Shown here: positions 1-5,445 of the stretch, piece by piece
Layout: each line of letters opens with the position of its first letter
How positions within the stretch are numbered: the first letter of the stretch is position 1
NCBI GenBank assembly: GCA_017883215.1
Contig: JADGOA010000253.1
Span: 1-5,445 of the forward strand
Direction of reading: 5' to 3'
DNA: 5,445 bases
DNA from: Thermoanaerobaculia bacterium
GTDB lineage: Bacteria; Acidobacteriota; Thermoanaerobaculia; Gp7-AA8
The notes under the pieces: model-generated
What the model was told of the DNA's origin: nothing
Seen by the model: only the letters and a program-made list of their open reading frames with translations
The model's database searches: none
Made by a program: the position numbers and the translations under genes

Positions 1-3
1 CGC

Positions 4-1425
4 ATGCCGAAGCTCGACCCGAACTCAGCTGAATTCCGCCAGGCAGGTCATCGCATCGTCGACTGGATTGCCGACTATCTCGACGGCATCGACTCGTACG
101 GCGTTCTCTCTCGCGTGCAGCCGGGGGACATCGAGAAGCAGTTCGCTGCCGGGCCGGGTGAAACCGGCAAGTCCTACGACCAGCTTCTCGATGAGTTCAA
201 CACCAAGATCCTTCCGGGCATCACACACTGGAATCACCCGGCGTTTTTCGCCTACTTCTCGATCACCGGATCGCAGGCAGGCATTCTCGCGGAGCTGCTG
301 ACCGCCGCTCTCAACGCCAACGGGATGTTGTGGAAGACTTCCCCATCCTTGACCGAGTTGGAGACGGTCGTTCTGCGGTGGCTGCGGGAGGCCCTCGGTC
401 TGCCGGACGGCCTGTTCGGAATCATCAACGACACGGCATCGATCAACTCATTCCTCGCTCTTGCGGCTGCGCGCGAGTCGGTCGGCCTCAGCGTGCGCGC
501 GGAGGGACTCACTGGGCGTGACCTGCCGCCGCTGCACGTTTACTGCTCCGACCAGTCGCACTCCTCGATCGAAAAAGGGGCGCTGGCTCTCGGCATCGGA
601 GCGAAAGGGGTCATCAAGATCCCGAGCGACGAAGCATTTCGCATGCGTCCGGACGCGCTGGAGGAGGCCATCGCGCGCGACCGCGCCGCCGGTGTCCTTC
701 CGATCGCCATCTCCACGACGACAGGAACGACCTCGACGGCCGCCGTCGACCCGCTGCGGCGCATCGGCGAGATCGCCTCCCGCGAGAATATCTGGCTGCA
801 CGTCGACGGTGCGTACGGCGGCTCGGCCACCATCGCACCTGAGTTCCGCTGGCTGTGGGACGGCGTCGAATACGCCGACTCGATCGTCGTGAATCCGCAC
901 AAGTGGCTCTTCACGCCGATCGACTGCAGCGTTCTCTACACCAGGCATCCCGACGTTCTTCGCGAGACGTTCTCGCTCGTGCCGGAGTACCTCAAGACCA
1001 CCGACACGGCCGAGATCAACTACATGGATTACGGCCTGCAGCTCGGACGGCGGTTCCGCGCGCTGAAGCTGTGGATGGTGATGGAACACTACGGTCTCGA
1101 GCGGATGCGCGCGGTCATCCGGGAACATGTCGAATTCGCACAGCGCCTCGCAGCGGAGCTCCAGAAACGCGACGGCATCGAGCTTGTCGCACCGCAGAAC
1201 CTCAGCGTGGTCGTCTTCCGCAGAGTTGTGCCGGGCGGTGAAGAAGCATGCGAGCGCGAGAATGCCGCGCTCCTCGAACGCATCAACGCCACCGGCAAGC
1301 TCTTCGTCTCGCACACCAAACTCCGCGGCAAGTACGCCATCCGCGTCGCCATCGGCAACGGGGCCACGGAGTGGCGGCACGTGGAGCAGGTGCTGAGCGC
1401 GATCGATTCAGCGAGTAGCGAGTAG
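4..1425 (+). CDS. PLP-dependent aromatic-L-amino-acid decarboxylase family protein (group II)
   Basis: Cytosolic pyridoxal-5'-phosphate enzyme predicted to decarboxylate an L-amino acid, probably aromatic, to the amine plus CO2. The 473-residue length is usual for this family. The N-terminus (DPNSAEFRQAGHRIVDWIADY, residues 5-25 with the tail trimmed here) matches the family's start region, which supports the ATG at position 4 although only three upstream bases are visible. Visible motifs are the substrate-pocket segment WNHPAFFAYF (76-85), TELETVVLRWL (117-127), DQSHSS (183-188) with H186 as the likely PLP-stacking histidine, HVDGAYGG (266-273) with D268 facing the pyridine nitrogen, and NPHKW (298-302) with Schiff-base lysine K300. 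Y340, eight residues before the G of LGRRF, aligns with the mobile-loop tyrosine of true decarboxylases; related aldehyde synthases have Phe there. The exact substrate (Tyr, Trp, DOPA, Phe) cannot be read from sequence. The last residues SASSE are encoded by a GCGAGTA tandem repeat, and recQ converges from the other side. Confidence 0.93.
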   Translation: MPKLDPNSAEFRQAGHRIVDWIADYLDGIDSYGVLSRVQPGDIEKQFAAGPGETGKSYDQLLDEFNTKILPGITHWNHPAFFAYFSITGSQAGILAELLTAALNANGMLWKTSPSLTELETVVLRWLREALGLPDGLFGIINDTASINSFLALAAARESVGLSVRAEGLTGRDLPPLHVYCSDQSHSSIEKGALALGIGAKGVIKIPSDEAFRMRPDALEEAIARDRAAGVLPIAISTTTGTTSTAAVDPLRRIGEIASRENIWLHVDGAYGGSATIAPEFRWLWDGVEYADSIVVNPHKWLFTPIDCSVLYTRHPDVLRETFSLVPEYLKTTDTAEINYMDYGLQLGRRFRALKLWMVMEHYGLERMRAVIREHVEFAQRLAAELQKRDGIELVAPQNLSVVVFRRVVPGGEEACERENAALLERINATGKLFVSHTKLRGKYAIRVAIGNGATEWRHVEQVLSAIDSASSE

Positions 1426-1431
1426 CGAGTA
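1411..1431 (+). repeat. Three tandem copies of heptamer GCGAGTA
   Basis: Three exact tandem copies of GCGAGTA start at 1411, 1418 and 1425, followed by GGGG. The array encodes the last residues of the decarboxylase (Ala-Ser-Ser-Glu) and its TAG stop at 1423-1425, then runs into the intergenic gap. The same word in the variant form GCGNGTAG recurs beside both ends of recQ, so this looks like a member of a short dispersed repeat family and not a chance run. Confidence 0.85.
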
Positions 1432-1508
1432 GGGGACGTGCGCGTTCGCAGGACGCGGATGAGCAGTCGACGAGGAGTCAGGCAAAGTGCGAGCGCCCTA
1501 CTCGCTAC
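1422..1508. repeat. 13-bp perfect inverted repeat spanning two convergent stop codons
   Basis: GTAGCGAGTAGGG at 1422-1434 is the exact reverse complement of 1496-1508, with 61 bases between the arms. The left arm contains the decarboxylase stop (1423-1425) and the right arm contains the complement of the recQ stop (1498-1500). A folded transcript from either side would have a 13-bp stem. There is no U-tract after either arm, so this does not fit a classical intrinsic terminator; a role as bidirectional transcript-end structure is only possible. Inside the loop lies a minor hairpin, CGCGT/ACGCG, at 1441-1457. I see nothing else in the gap. Confidence 0.7.
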
Positions 1509-3330
1509 CCGCTGCCGTCACGATCCCCACGACTGCCGATCCGAAGGCCTCCAGCTTGGCGTCGCCGATGCCGTAGACATCGCGCAGCTCGGTGAGATTC
1601 GACGGCCGCGCGCGGGCGATGTCGCGCAGGGTGCGATCGCTGAAGATGATGTACGGCGGCACGCCGCGGCTGTCCGCTTCAGAACGGCGCCACTTGCGCA
1701 GCAGGTCGAACAGATCGCGGTCGTATCGCTCGTCCGAAGCGGCTGGCGCGCTCGGTCTGCGCCGCCGCTTCTCCTCCATCTTCTTCGGCGCGATCGGCTG
1801 CCGCAGCCGCACTTCCGCCTCGCCGCGGAGCACGGCACGCGACGCAGCGGTCAGGTGCAGGACGGGATACTGGTCGTCGGTCTGCACGAGATAGCCCTGG
1901 CCGACCAGCTGCCAGATCCAGTCGCGGATCTCGTTCTTCGAGCAGCCCTTCAAGATCGCATAGGTGGACAGGGAGTTGTGGCCGCGGTCGCGGATGCGAT
2001 CGATGTCTTCGCCGCGCAGGACGGAGATCACGTGGCCGATCCCGAACGATTGGCCGAGGCGGTGGACGCAGGAGAGGATCTTCTGCGCGAGCGTGAGGGC
2101 ATCCGAGACTTCCTCCGTCTCGCCGAGGCAGACATCGCAGGCGCCGCAGGAAAGGGAGGCGAACGGCTGGCCGAAGTACTCGACCAGCGCGCGATGCCGG
2201 CAGGCGGTGCCGGAGCAGTACCGGTCGATGTCGACGACGTGACGCATCGCCGATTCGACGTATTGCGGATTGGGAGTGACCTCCTCTCCGCCCCGCTGCA
2301 GCATCGACTTCCAGGCCACGACGTCGGCCGCGGAGTAGAGCAGCACGCATTCCGCCTCCAGTCCGTCGCGTCCGGCGCGCCCGGTCTCCTGCTGGTAATG
2401 CTCGATCGACTTCGGCATGGCCGTATGGAGGACGAAGCGGACGTTGGAGCGGTCGATGCCCATCCCGAAGGCGACAGTGGCAACGACGACGTCGCAGCGC
2501 TCCTTGGCGAAGTCCTCCTGCGCCGCATGCCGCTGTTCGGAGGTCATGCCGGCGTGGTAGGCGCGGACGGCGTAGCCGCGCTTCTGCAGCTGTTCGGCGA
2601 GAGCGTCGACGTCCTTGCGGCGGATGCAGTAGATGATTCCCGACTCGCCGCGGTGGCGTTCGAGCACTTCCAGGATCTGCTTCGACTCGTCCCGCCGCGG
2701 CAGAATCCGATAGACGAGATTGGGGCGATCGAAGTCGCCGACCAGGAGCAGCGGATCCCTTAAGGCCAGCTGCTCGATGATGTCGCGACGTACCTGGCGC
2801 GTCGCCGTAGCGGTGTAGGCGTGGATCGAAGCCGCCGGGAACTGCTCGCGCAGAGTGCCGAGCTGCCGGTACTCCGGCCTGAAGTCGTGACCCCAGTGGC
2901 TGATGCAGTGGGCCTCGTCGATGGCGAACGCCCGTGCGCCCGCTTGCTGCAGCAGTGAACGGAACGACGGAAGCGCCAGCCGTTCCGGAGAGACGAACAG
3001 CAGCTTGATTCCGCCGGCGATGAGCTCGCGCTCGACGGCGCGCTGGATGGCCGAGGACTGCGAGCTGTTGATCATCGCCGCGGAGGCGCCGTTCGCGATC
3101 AGCCCGTCGACCTGGTCCTTCATCAACGAGATCAGAGGGGAGACGACGACCGTGACGCCCTCGCAGAGCAGCGCCGGCGCTGCGTAGCAGAGCGACTTTC
3201 CGGCGCCGGTCGGCATGACCACAACCGAGTCGCGGCCGTTCATCACCGCGGCCATGGCGTCTTCCTGCAGCGGACGGAAGGAGGAGTAACCCCAGGTTTT
3301 TGAGATGATGTCAAGCAGGCGGTCTGGCAC
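1498..3330 (-). CDS. recQ: ATP-dependent DNA helicase RecQ
   Basis: 3'-5' superfamily 2 DNA helicase acting in recombination, repair and stalled-fork processing. I chose the GTG at 3328-3330, which gives 610 residues (E. coli RecQ is 609) and begins right at the conserved N-terminus; the frame stays open upstream for 160 more codons, but that part has no RecQ similarity and runs through the intergenic repeats into the opposite-strand gene. Domains: motif 0 FRPLQ (18-22), Walker A TGAGKS (41-46), DEAH box (138-141), aromatic-rich loop CISHWGHDFRPEY (142-154), motif III TATAT (173-177), motif VI QQETGRAGRDG (313-323), zinc cysteines C377, C395, C398 and C401, winged helix about 405-510, a basic linker KKMEEKRRRR (516-525), and an HRDC domain about 535-605. 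All core motifs are intact. Its final Gly-Ser-Glu-stop is encoded by repeat sequence. There is no Shine-Dalgarno before the GTG; a -10 box lies 6 nt upstream, so the mRNA may be leaderless. Confidence 0.96.
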   Translation of the reverse strand: MPDRLLDIISKTWGYSSFRPLQEDAMAAVMNGRDSVVVMPTGAGKSLCYAAPALLCEGVTVVVSPLISLMKDQVDGLIANGASAAMINSSQSSAIQRAVERELIAGGIKLLFVSPERLALPSFRSLLQQAGARAFAIDEAHCISHWGHDFRPEYRQLGTLREQFPAASIHAYTATATRQVRRDIIEQLALRDPLLLVGDFDRPNLVYRILPRRDESKQILEVLERHRGESGIIYCIRRKDVDALAEQLQKRGYAVRAYHAGMTSEQRHAAQEDFAKERCDVVVATVAFGMGIDRSNVRFVLHTAMPKSIEHYQQETGRAGRDGLEAECVLLYSAADVVAWKSMLQRGGEEVTPNPQYVESAMRHVVDIDRYCSGTACRHRALVEYFGQPFASLSCGACDVCLGETEEVSDALTLAQKILSCVHRLGQSFGIGHVISVLRGEDIDRIRDRGHNSLSTYAILKGCSKNEIRDWIWQLVGQGYLVQTDDQYPVLHLTAASRAVLRGEAEVRLRQPIAPKKMEEKRRRRPSAPAASDERYDRDLFDLLRKWRRSEADSRGVPPYIIFSDRTLRDIARARPSNLTELRDVYGIGDAKLEAFGSAVVGIVTAAGSE

Positions 3331-3336
3331 GGGTGA

Positions 3337-3342
3337 ATTGTA
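3337..3342 (-). promoter_or_regulatory. Predicted recQ -10 box TACAAT, leaderless
   Basis: Read on the minus strand, TACAAT ends 6 nt before the recQ GTG. With normal -10 geometry (hexamer at -12 to -7) transcription would begin at 3330, the first base of the start codon, giving an mRNA without a 5' leader. No convincing -35 hexamer lies at the usual 16-18 nt spacing. The absence of any Shine-Dalgarno in this stretch agrees with leaderless translation. Confidence 0.55.
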
Positions 3343-3367
3343 CGGGGTTGCGCAATGGCATCGATGG

Positions 3368-3453
3368 GCGTGTAGCAGGAAGCGTGCAGCGGGTAGGGGA
3401 GACCGCCCTTCCCAGCCGTCTCTCCTACACGCTGCACGCTCCCCGTACCCGCT
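3368..3453. repeat. Composite inverted repeat between divergent recQ and nucleotidyltransferase-like genes
   Basis: The core is 3381-3403 against 3418-3440: 21 of 23 positions are complementary, the outer 11 perfectly, and the loop is 14 nt. In RNA one mismatch becomes a G-U wobble, so the hairpin would be strong. Flanks 3368-3380 and 3441-3453 are weakly complementary as well. Each arm is built of the same words: GCGTGTAG at 3368-3375, AGCGTGCAGC at 3381-3390, GCGGGTAG at 3389-3396, and on the minus strand AGCGTGCAGC at 3431-3440, GCGTGTAG at 3425-3432 and GCGGGTAC at 3445-3452. It sits upstream of both predicted start sites, so neither gene's main transcript should carry it. Possible roles are a dispersed palindromic element or a protein-binding site; no gene is visible in it. 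Confidence 0.8.
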
Positions 3454-3481
3454 TGAACGGATCTGGCGCCGCCAACGGCCT

Positions 3482-3489
3482 CTACACGC
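3482..3489 (-). repeat. Isolated GCGTGTAG word next to the 3505 promoter
   Basis: A further copy of the repeat word GCGTGTAG occurs on the minus strand 2 nt before the TAGAAT box. It falls in the spacer region just upstream of the -10 element, where a bound protein could affect transcription. Alone it would be unremarkable; it matters only as one of the set in this window. Confidence 0.5.
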
Positions 3490-3491
3490 AT

Positions 3492-3497
3492 TAGAAT
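3492..3497 (+). promoter_or_regulatory. Predicted -10 box TAGAAT for the nucleotidyltransferase-like/rnd operon
   Basis: TAGAAT ends 7 nt before the GTG at 3505. The expected transcription start is 3504, one base before the start codon. No Shine-Dalgarno precedes the GTG and no good -35 is seen at normal spacing. The box supports the GTG as the translation start and suggests that the two-gene operon begins here with an essentially leaderless mRNA. Confidence 0.5.
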
Positions 3498-3504
3498 CCC
3501 GCGC

Positions 3505-4044
3505 GTGCAGCCGATTGCCGCCACGCCTCGCTGTCATCGAGCCATCAGTGCCGTCGCCGACCTTCTCGGCCGCCTTCGCCTCGACTTCGCCTTCGTCGGA
3601 TCCGTCGCGCGCTCGGCCCACCTCGGTGCTCCCGTCGCAGCGCAGCCCATCGACGTTCTTGCGCTCATGTCGCCGGAGCAGAAGAATTCGGTGGCCACGA
3701 TGGCGAACAATCGCGGATTCCTCGTCGATCGTGAAGAGCTCGAAGCGACCGAGGAGCTCGACATGGTGCCGTTTCGATTCGCAGATCCGGACGGCGAAGT
3801 GCGCATCCACGTGCTCGTCGGCTCCAACGCCCTCTACGGCCGGATGGTTGCGGAAGGCGTCCAGGCTCCGTTCGACGAGACGACGCTGAAAGTGCCGCGG
3901 CTGGAAGATTTCGCGCTGTTGTTGCAGTTGAGCGACGACGTGCCCGCTTTGACGCAGGCCATGGCGTCGGAAAGTTTCGACCGCACCGCGTATAACCGCA
4001 AGCTCGCGGCGATCGGCCTGAGAGAGCTGGTGATTCCCGAATGA
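3505..4044 (+). CDS. Nucleotidyltransferase-fold-like protein, active site apparently degenerate
   Basis: A 179-residue soluble protein with no signal peptide or membrane segment. I recognise only a resemblance to the small nucleotidyltransferase-fold proteins (Pol-beta superfamily, AbiEii-like or related). The pattern is helix, then FAFVGSVARSAHLG (28-41) with the G-S signature at 32-33, then strand QPIDVLALM (47-55), then VRIHVLV (99-105), then VPRLEDFALLLQLSDD (130-145) like the family's C-terminal helical part. In active members the strand reads D-x-D and a later strand carries a third Asp. Here the first position is Pro48, the second Asp50 is kept, and the third appears to be His102, so catalysis with two metals is doubtful. 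The start is GTG, chosen because of the -10 box 7 nt upstream. Its stop overlaps the RNase D start by 4 bp (ATGA), indicating translational coupling. The function is unknown; an RNA-binding or regulatory partner of RNase D is one inference. Confidence 0.72.
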   Translation: MQPIAATPRCHRAISAVADLLGRLRLDFAFVGSVARSAHLGAPVAAQPIDVLALMSPEQKNSVATMANNRGFLVDREELEATEELDMVPFRFADPDGEVRIHVLVGSNALYGRMVAEGVQAPFDETTLKVPRLEDFALLLQLSDDVPALTQAMASESFDRTAYNRKLAAIGLRELVIPE

Positions 4045-5147
4045 TCTGGATCGATAAACAGGAGCCGCTCGATCGCGCCGTCGAGCGCCTCAGCGGAGAG
4101 TCCGTGATCGCCGTCGACACGGAAGCCGATTCGCTGCACTCGTATTTCGACAAAGTCTGTCTCGTGCAGATCTCCGCGAACGGAGACGACCTCGTGGTCG
4201 ACCCCTTGAGCGGCATCGATCTCTCCGGGTTCGGCGAGATCCTCGCGAACCCGGCGGTGACGAAGGTGCTGCACGGCGCCGACTACGACCTGCGGATCAT
4301 GAATCGCGATTTCGGCTTCACGATCGCCAGCCTGATCGACACGTCGGTCTGCGCCCAGATTCTCGGCTACGAGGCCTTCGGCCTGGCAGCGCTGCTGGAA
4401 CGGCACTTCGGCGTGAAGCTGAACAAGGTTCACCAGCGCGCCGATTGGGCCATGCGGCCGCTGTCGCCGGACATGCTCCAGTACGCGTCGCTCGACACGC
4501 ACTACCTCATCGCTCTCGCCGACAAGCTCCGCGAAGAGCTGGTTGAGCTCGGACGGTGGGAATGGGCCGCCGAGGAGTTCTCGCGCCTGGAGGCCATTCG
4601 ATTCCACGAGAACGACGATCTCGAGCGGTGGCGCAAGATGAAGAACCTCGGCAAGCTCGATCGCCGTTCGCTGGCCATCGTGCGCGCACTGGTCGACTGG
4701 CGCGACACGCTCGCCCGCGCAGCCGACCGGCCGCCGTTCAAGATCATGGGGAGCGAGCCCATCATCGAGATCGCGCGGGCCAGGCCTGACAACACCGCAG
4801 ATCTCGCCAAGGTGAAGGGGATGTCGCGCTATCACCTCGATCGCTACGGCCGCGACCTTCTCCGGGTCGTCGGCGAGGCCATGCAGATTCCGGAGGCGGA
4901 GCTGCCGGAGAAAGGCGACGCCCGGCCGTGGACGCGCGATCGCGAGCTCGACTCGAGCGTGGAACGGATGAAGAAGATCCGCGACCGCGTCGCGCGCGAG
5001 CTGAAGATCGATCCGGCGGTGCTCGCGCCGCGGCACATCCTGACCAGCATCGCCACGACCGGCGACCTCGACCAGGTGCCGGCGATGCGCGCCTGGCAGA
5101 AGCGGGTCGTCGGCGCCGAACTGCTGGCAGTGTTGAAGAAGGCGTAG
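4041..5147 (+). CDS. rnd: Ribonuclease D
   Basis: 3'-5' exoribonuclease of the DEDDy family that trims the 3' ends of tRNA precursors and other small structured RNAs. The 368 residues match the usual length of about 375. Exo I is AVDTEAD (24-30) with D26 and E28; Exo II is HGADYDLRIM (78-87) with D83; Exo III is QYASLDTHYL (147-156) with Y148 and D152, the Y-x3-D spacing of DEDDy enzymes. HQRADWAMRPLS (131-142) matches the family's conserved segment before Exo III. An HRDC domain covers about 206-286, with RPPFKIMGSEPIIEIARARP (230-249) as its typical core, and a second HRDC-like helical region probably follows from about 295 to 368. All catalytic residues are present, so an active enzyme is expected. 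ATG 4041 overlaps the upstream gene's stop (ATGA), and no clear Shine-Dalgarno is seen, so translation probably depends on the upstream cistron. Confidence 0.95.
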   Translation: MIWIDKQEPLDRAVERLSGESVIAVDTEADSLHSYFDKVCLVQISANGDDLVVDPLSGIDLSGFGEILANPAVTKVLHGADYDLRIMNRDFGFTIASLIDTSVCAQILGYEAFGLAALLERHFGVKLNKVHQRADWAMRPLSPDMLQYASLDTHYLIALADKLREELVELGRWEWAAEEFSRLEAIRFHENDDLERWRKMKNLGKLDRRSLAIVRALVDWRDTLARAADRPPFKIMGSEPIIEIARARPDNTADLAKVKGMSRYHLDRYGRDLLRVVGEAMQIPEAELPEKGDARPWTRDRELDSSVERMKKIRDRVARELKIDPAVLAPRHILTSIATTGDLDQVPAMRAWQKRVVGAELLAVLKKA

Positions 5148-5262
5148 CGTCGGGACGGCGGGCCATCACCCGAATCCGTCTGCGATTTCTTCCCTCGTCG
5201 CTCGCGGTCCCGATCGCACCTCGATGTGACGTCGGAGCGGACGCCGCGTTTGCAGGCTCAGA

Positions 5263-5268
5263 TACAAT
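5263..5268 (+). promoter_or_regulatory. Predicted trxB -10 box TACAAT, near-leaderless
   Basis: TACAAT ends 9 nt before the trxB ATG, so transcription would begin near 5275 with a leader of about 3 nt. There is no Shine-Dalgarno and no good -35 at the usual spacing. It lies in the 130-bp gap after RNase D, in which I see no gene, no strong hairpin and no GCGNGTAG word. This suggests trxB has its own promoter and is not simply part of the RNase D operon. Confidence 0.55.
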
Positions 5269-5277
5269 CTGCCGGGC

Positions 5278-5445
5278 ATGGAACGCGTCTCGGATTTCAA
5301 AGTCATCGTGATCGGGTCCGGCCCCGCCGGATGCACTGCCGCTCTGTATCTCGCCCGTGCCAACCTCAAGCCGCTCGTCATCGAAGGGATGCAGCCCGGC
5401 GGGCAGCTGACGATCACGACAGAGGTCGAGAACTACCCCGGATTT
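5278..5445 (+). CDS. trxB: Thioredoxin reductase, N-terminal part (cut by window end)
   Basis: FAD-dependent, NADPH-using disulfide reductase that keeps thioredoxin reduced in the cytosol. Only the first 56 residues are present. They include the Rossmann FAD-binding motif [20 protein letters not shown] (9-28), with the GxGxxG glycines at 13, 15 and 18, and the segment [16 protein letters not shown] (41-56), which is highly characteristic of bacterial thioredoxin reductases. The redox CxxC and the NADPH domain lie beyond the window, so a thioredoxin-reductase-like ferredoxin/flavodoxin-dependent homologue cannot be fully excluded. The ATG start is supported by the family's N-terminus and by the -10 box just upstream. 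Confidence 0.92.
   Translation, partial: MERVSDFKVIVIGSGPAGCTAALYLARANLKPLVIEGMQPGGQLTITTEVENYPGF

Noticed and set aside
448..1380. Minus-strand open frame opposite the decarboxylase
   Set aside because: Shadow of a clear enzyme gene, with Arg/Asp/Val-rich low-information sequence and no motif.
1426..1497. Intrinsic terminator in the convergent gap
   Set aside because: Only a 13-bp stem with a 61-nt loop and a minor 5-bp hairpin are present, with no T-run on either strand.
1438..2763. Long plus-strand open frame opposite recQ (441 codons)
   Set aside because: It is antisense to intact RecQ motifs, its composition is typical of a GC-rich shadow frame, and it shows no recognisable domain.
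3331..3810. N-terminal extension of recQ by 160 codons in the open frame
   Set aside because: The extension has no RecQ similarity, crosses the inverted repeat and runs antisense to the 3505 gene. Starting at GTG 3330 gives the family's normal length.
3834..5036. Minus-strand 400-codon open frame opposite RNase D
   Set aside because: Antisense to all RNase D catalytic motifs, with a composition typical of a reverse-strand frame in GC-rich DNA.
5150..5213. 7-bp inverted repeat TCGGGAC/GTCCCGA after RNase D as a terminator
   Set aside because: The stem is short, the loop is about 50 nt, there is no U-tract, and such matches are expected by chance.
5250..5268. TTGC lying 13 nt upstream of TACAAT in trxB, and at the same spacing in recQ (3355 to 3342, minus strand)
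   Set aside because: The spacing is too short for a -35 element. Two instances of a 4-base match are not enough, and the third promoter lacks it.

Overview
The window is GC-rich, densely coded bacterial chromosome with conserved housekeeping-type genes. There is no sign of phage, plasmid or insertion sequence, and I see no tRNA, rRNA or CRISPR array. Four complete genes and one partial gene are supported. The lack of Shine-Dalgarno sequences, the high GC, and short degenerate repeats of the form GCGNGTAG in the intergenic DNA suggest an uncultivated soil or sediment lineage, perhaps Acidobacteriota-like. That placement is an inference from style, not from a marker gene.

Layout: (1) 4-1425 (+) is a group II PLP-dependent amino acid decarboxylase of the aromatic-L-amino-acid decarboxylase type, apparently complete. 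(2) 1426-1497 is a short convergent gap; a repeat cluster and a 13-bp inverted repeat run across the stop codons on both sides. (3) 1498-3330 (-) is RecQ helicase with the full helicase, zinc, winged-helix and HRDC architecture. (4) 3331-3504 is a divergent intergenic region with two predicted -10 boxes at its edges and a strong 23-bp imperfect inverted repeat between them. (5) 3505-4044 (+) is a small protein resembling a nucleotidyltransferase whose catalytic acidic residues look degraded. (6) 4041-5147 (+) is RNase D, overlapping the previous gene by 4 bp (ATGA) and so probably translationally coupled to it. (7) 5148-5277 is a gap with a promoter candidate. (8) 5278 to the window end (+) is the N-terminus of thioredoxin reductase.

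The genes fall into at least four transcription units: the decarboxylase, recQ (opposite strand), nucleotidyltransferase-like plus RNase D, and trxB. RecQ (DNA repair) and RNase D (RNA 3'-end processing) both carry HRDC nucleic-acid-binding domains and diverge from one repeat-bearing region, but nothing shows a shared pathway.

The least ordinary signals are: a family of short GCGNGTAG words confined to the gene borders, which also supplies identical Ser-Glu-stop endings to two unrelated convergent genes; near-leaderless promoters in front of three genes; and a pseudo-enzyme-like nucleotidyltransferase coupled to RNase D. I did not find a convincing new multi-gene system.
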